Assembly: GCA_040414495.1 (NCBI GenBank)
Contig: JBEDUI010000199.1
Coordinates: forward strand, 1-64,000
Direction: 5' to 3'
Source of the DNA: DATAVB01 sp040414495
GTDB taxonomy: Bacteria > Actinomycetota > Actinomycetes > Mycobacteriales > QHCD01
DNA length: 64,000 nucleotides
How positions within the stretch are numbered: position 1 is the stretch's first letter; each line of letters opens with the position of its first letter. The notes below the pieces were generated by a model. It was not told where the DNA came from and did not search any database. It saw only the letters and a list, made by a program, of their open reading frames with translations. Of this stretch, positions 60,891 to 64,000 are shown one piece after another. The position numbers and the translations under genes were made by a program.

Positions 60891-62019
60891 GCCCCACGAC
60901 CTGGATGCGGCCGCCGAGGTGATGCGCACCGGCGGACGGATCCTGATCCGTGGCAGCGGTACCGGGACCGATTGGGCCGGCCGACCATCCACTGTGGACA
61001 CCGTGCTGCACACGAGCGGGCTGACCGGCGTGCTGGCCTACAACCCGGCCGATATGACGGTGGCGGTCCGGGCCGGCACGACATTGCGCGACCTGCAGGA
61101 CCAACTGGCCGAACACGGTCAGTGGATCGCCACCGACGCGGCCAGGATCGAGGCCGGGGCGAGTGTCGGCGGCCTGCTCGCGACGGCCGATTCCGGTCCC
61201 CGCCAGCATGTGTACGGGCCACTGCGCGATGTCGTGCTCGGCGTGACCGTGGTGCTGGCCAGCGGCGAGATCGCGCATTCGGGCGGTCATGTGATCAAGA
61301 ACGTCGCCGGCTACGACCTGGCCAAGCTGTTCTCCGGTTCGTTCGGCACTTTGGGCCTGCTGGCCGAGGTCGTGCTGCGCACCCACCCGCGTACCGCGAC
61401 CAGCCGCACCCTGGCCGTGCCGGCCGATGCGGCCGCCGCGTACCGGCTGGCGGGTGAGGTGCGTGACAAAACTGTCGAACCGACCGCGTTGAGCTGGTCC
61501 GACGGCCGGCTTCTGGTGCGGTTCGAAGGCACCGAGGCCGGCGTCGTACCGCAGCTGGACCGGGTCGCGCTGCCCGGCGCGGAATTGCTGGACGGCGAGA
61601 CGGAAAAGGCCGCGTGGGCAGCCGATGCGGCGCTGGTACGTGGTTCGGCCGGCGAGACCGTGATCCGGGTCGGGGCGCTGCCGAGCCGGTTCCCCGATCT
61701 GGCCGAACTTGTCGACAAGCTCGCCGCCGAGCACGGTGCTCGGGCTGTCTTCTCGTCCTGGCTGGGCGTCGGGGTGCACACGATCGTCTTGCGCGGCGGC
61801 GATGCGGCGGCCCACGCCGGCGTACTCATCGGCCTGCATAACGGTTTTGCCGAATCGGCCATCACGCTGCACCGCCGGGCCGACGGCGTCGACGGTCTGG
61901 CCCCCGCCTGGGGACCGCCACCGCCGGCGGTTGGCCTGCTGCGCTCGGTCAAACAGGCCTTCGACCCCGACGGGCGGCTGGGACCCGATCGGTTCGCACC
62001 GTGGCTGGGAGAGGGATGA
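60871..62019 (+). CDS. glcE: Glycolate oxidase FAD-binding subunit GlcE
   Basis: 382-residue second FAD-type subunit. RGSGTGTDWAGRP, YNPADMTVAVRAGTTLRDLQDQL, GGLLATADSGPRQHVYGPLRDVVLG and HVIKNVAGYDLAKLFSGSFGTLG are clear GlcE features (given as landmarks). The GTG at 60871 has GAGG 6 nt upstream and overlaps glcD by 20 bp; it was chosen because the frame upstream lies inside glcD. It overlaps glcF by ATGA, so the subunits are translationally coupled. Confidence 0.94.
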   Translation: MSSNDSEPHDLDAAAEVMRTGGRILIRGSGTGTDWAGRPSTVDTVLHTSGLTGVLAYNPADMTVAVRAGTTLRDLQDQLAEHGQWIATDAARIEAGASVGGLLATADSGPRQHVYGPLRDVVLGVTVVLASGEIAHSGGHVIKNVAGYDLAKLFSGSFGTLGLLAEVVLRTHPRTATSRTLAVPADAAAAYRLAGEVRDKTVEPTALSWSDGRLLVRFEGTEAGVVPQLDRVALPGAELLDGETEKAAWAADAALVRGSAGETVIRVGALPSRFPDLAELVDKLAAEHGARAVFSSWLGVGVHTIVLRGGDAAAHAGVLIGLHNGFAESAITLHRRADGVDGLAPAWGPPPPAVGLLRSVKQAFDPDGRLGPDRFAPWLGEG

Positions 62020-63356
62020 GCAACGTACCGGATCCGTCGGTGACGCATTTCGACGCCGTACATCCGCCTTCGCGCGAATTACTGGACGACTGCGTCCACT
62101 GTGGATTCTGCCTGCCCACTTGCCCGACGTATCTGCTGTGGGGCGAGGAAATGGACTCCCCGCGCGGCCGAATTCATCTGATGAATTTGGTCTCGGATGA
62201 GCAGGCGCCGCTGGATAACACGGTGGGCCAGCACATCGATGCCTGCCTGGGTTGCATGGCCTGCGTGACCGCGTGCCCGTCCGGCGTGCAGTACGACAAG
62301 CTGCTGGAGGCGACCCGGGCGCAGGTCGAACGCAATGTCCCGCGTACCAAGCGGGATCGGGCCTTCCGGCGGCTGATCTTCAGCCTGTTCCCGTATCCGG
62401 CCCGGCTACGGGTGGCGGCGTTGGGGGCGGTGCTCTATCAACGGCTGCGAATTGCAACGCTGCTGCGTTCGGTCGGGCTGATCGACCGGCTGCCGGGGCG
62501 GTTGCGGTCGCTGGAATCGCTGATGCCGCCGGTCCGTATCGGCGATTTAGTGCGCCGGGTTCCGCGTTCGGTCGCGGCTAGCGGCACGCCGCGACGCAAG
62601 GTCGCGCTGCTGACCGGTTGCGTGCAGCGGGTGTTCTTCCGCGACGTCAACGACGCCACGGTGCGGGTGTTGGCGGCCGAGGGTTGTCAGGTCAGCATTC
62701 CAGACCAGGGTTGCTGTGGAGCACTGTCGCTGCACGCCGGCCGGTCAGAGGAAGCGGCCGGATTCGCGCGGCGGCTGCTCGATTCGTTCGCACAGTCCGA
62801 TGTGGACACTATCGTGGTGAATGTGGCTGGATGTGGGTCCTCGATGAAGGAATACGGCTCGCTGTTGGCCGACGATCCGGCTTATGCCGCGCGGGCAGCA
62901 GCGTTTTCGGCCAAGGTCCGCGATGTGACCGAGGTATTGGCCGAATTGGAGCCGCAGGCGCCCCGACAGCCAATTCCGGGCCGCGTGGCGTATCACGACG
63001 CCTGTCACCTCGGCCACGCGCAAGGGGTACGGGCGCAGCCGCGCGCGGTGTTGCGGCAGATTCCGGAGCTTGAGGTTGTCGATATTCCGGAGGCGGAAAT
63101 CTGCTGCGGCTCGGCCGGTATTTACAACCTCGTGCAGCCCGAGGCGGCCGAGGAATTGGGGCGGCGCAAGGTCGCCAACGTGACATCGGTGGAGCCCGAC
63201 GCGGTCGCCACCGCCAATCCCGGTTGCCTGTTGCAGATCCGTCGCTATTTCGCGCCGGACGGGATATCGACTCCGTTGTTCCATCCGGTGCAGTTGGTCG
63301 ACGCGTCGATTCGCGGCCGGCGACCGTTCCGGGCGGCAACCGAGCGGACCGAGTGA
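62016..63356 (+). CDS. glcF: Glycolate oxidase iron-sulfur subunit GlcF
   Basis: 446-residue subunit. Two [4Fe-4S] ferredoxin sites are near the N-terminus: Cys26-29-32-36 (CVHCGFCLPTC) and Cys77-80-83-87 (CLGCMACVTAC). Two CCG domains follow with GCCGALSLHAG and CCGSAGIYNLVQP, which bind a further cluster. The electron path from GlcD to quinones runs through it. The ATG at 62016 overlaps the glcE stop as ATGA. All cluster ligands are intact. Confidence 0.96.
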   Translation: MSNVPDPSVTHFDAVHPPSRELLDDCVHCGFCLPTCPTYLLWGEEMDSPRGRIHLMNLVSDEQAPLDNTVGQHIDACLGCMACVTACPSGVQYDKLLEATRAQVERNVPRTKRDRAFRRLIFSLFPYPARLRVAALGAVLYQRLRIATLLRSVGLIDRLPGRLRSLESLMPPVRIGDLVRRVPRSVAASGTPRRKVALLTGCVQRVFFRDVNDATVRVLAAEGCQVSIPDQGCCGALSLHAGRSEEAAGFARRLLDSFAQSDVDTIVVNVAGCGSSMKEYGSLLADDPAYAARAAAFSAKVRDVTEVLAELEPQAPRQPIPGRVAYHDACHLGHAQGVRAQPRAVLRQIPELEVVDIPEAEICCGSAGIYNLVQPEAAEELGRRKVANVTSVEPDAVATANPGCLLQIRRYFAPDGISTPLFHPVQLVDASIRGRRPFRAATERTE

Positions 63357-63366
63357 GGAGCCTGAC

Positions 63367-64000
63367 GTGGCCACGAGGAAAGAGAAAAGGGTGCAGCCGG
63401 CGCCGGTCGCGAGGCTTGAGCCGGACGCGCACGCGGAACGAGCCGAGCGGGTCGACAAGGGCGCCGTACAGTCGGTGGAACGGGCGCTGGATCTGCTCGA
63501 GGCGATTGCCGACGCGAGCAGTCCGCAGGGCCTTTCCCAGCTGGCCGCGGCCGCCGGGTTGCCGTTGCCGACCGCGCACCGGTTGATGCAGACGCTGGTA
63601 CACCGCGGGTACGCGCGGCAGGAGCCGTCCCGTCGGTACACCCTGGGCGCGCAATTGATCCATCTCGGCGATATCGCCAGCCGGTTGCTCGGGGCGTGGG
63701 CCACTCCGTATCTGGCCGAGCTACGCGATTTCACCGGCGAGTCGGCGAATTTCGCCATCCTCGACGGCAACGAAATCGTTTATGTCGCGCAGGCTCCGAG
63801 CCGGCACCAGATGCGGATGTTCACCGAGCCGGGCCGCCGGGTGTTGCCGCACTGCACCGCGGTCGGCAAGGCACTCTTGGCCGAGCTGCCGCAAAATCGC
63901 GTACAAACGATTATCAGCCAGACCGGCCTGCCGGCGCGCACCAACCGCACGATCACCGACCCCGAGGCGTTTCTCATTCATTTGAAGACCATTCACCGGC
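63367..64000 (+). CDS. IclR-family transcriptional regulator, 3' end cut by window
   Basis: At least 211 residues, C-terminus outside the window. After a charged N-terminal extension of about 32 residues comes the IclR winged helix: AVQSVERALDLLEAIADAS and LSQLAAAAGLPLPTAHRLMQTL, then the effector domain beginning YLAELRDFTGESANFAIL and LPHCTAVGKALLAELP. GTG at 63367 follows GAGGAG. It lies 10 bp after glcF, so it is cotranscribed and probably represses glcDEF, with glycolate or glyoxylate as inducer by analogy with such operons. Confidence 0.93.
   Translation, partial: MATRKEKRVQPAPVARLEPDAHAERAERVDKGAVQSVERALDLLEAIADASSPQGLSQLAAAAGLPLPTAHRLMQTLVHRGYARQEPSRRYTLGAQLIHLGDIASRLLGAWATPYLAELRDFTGESANFAILDGNEIVYVAQAPSRHQMRMFTEPGRRVLPHCTAVGKALLAELPQNRVQTIISQTGLPARTNRTITDPEAFLIHLKTIHR

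Overview
The window reads as chromosomal DNA of a high-GC Gram-positive actinomycete. Genes are dense, many start with GTG, and AGGAG-type ribosome sites with 4-bp ATGA overlaps are common. Several actinobacterial signatures support this: lon behind a HAIR-type (HspR) inverted repeat, a 13E12/DUF222 HNH gene behind a LexA-type box, a Zur-type regulator beside zinc-independent ribosomal protein paralogues, and lipoprotein binding proteins. The genus cannot be fixed from the sequence. No rRNA, tRNA, CRISPR, integrase, transposase or phage gene was seen.

Layout. 1-10.9 kb: HAD phosphatase (cut by the window edge), SDR dehydrogenase, Lon protease, zinc-finger/MFS efflux pair, then a TetR-controlled divergent cluster (PLP aldolase/racemase; FAD-linked sugar-lactone oxidase; MFS) and a PPOX flavoprotein. 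10.9-20.2 kb: GH78 rhamnosidase, a HAM1-like NTP pyrophosphatase, a coupled operon of threonine-synthase-like enzyme, AbgT transporter and AbgA-type amidohydrolase, and a LacI regulator. 20.5-27.4 kb: a zinc-starvation block (znu-type ABC importer, Zur-type Fur regulator, Cys-free L31, L32 and L33, and a decayed CobW metallochaperone) with HU embedded. 27.4-38 kb: repeats, sugar epimerase, SRPBCC and MBL proteins, two crcB fluoride channels behind a crcB (fluoride) riboswitch, a cobalamin-binding-type protein, a winged-helix protein, a two-gene GH1/GH-A operon, and a 13E12 HNH gene facing an HNH relic. 38.4-51.1 kb: PucR-type regulator, proline racemase-family enzyme, dipeptide ABC transporter and three hydrolases (DUF885, amidohydrolase, S10 carboxypeptidase). 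51.5-64 kb: malate synthase and malic enzyme, an unclassified 850-residue glycosidase-like protein, a GlxA-type regulator, and glcDEF followed by an IclR regulator.

How the parts work together. GlcDEF oxidises glycolate to glyoxylate, malate synthase condenses it to malate, and malic enzyme yields pyruvate; the IclR gene after glcF and a palindrome just downstream of the glcD promoter suggest local control. The 38-51 kb block imports oligopeptides, digests them inside the cell and epimerises a proline-type amino acid. The zinc block imports zinc and swaps zinc ribosomal proteins for zinc-free copies.

The least explained element is a family of about 60-bp imperfect palindromes with TGATCRTG ends. 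They fill the three wide gaps between converging genes, while the other five converging pairs abut or overlap with at most 1 bp between them. I found no wholly new multi-gene machinery; the strongest leads are these palindromes, the broken CobW gene in the zinc operon, the peptide/proline locus and the 850-residue glycosidase-like protein.
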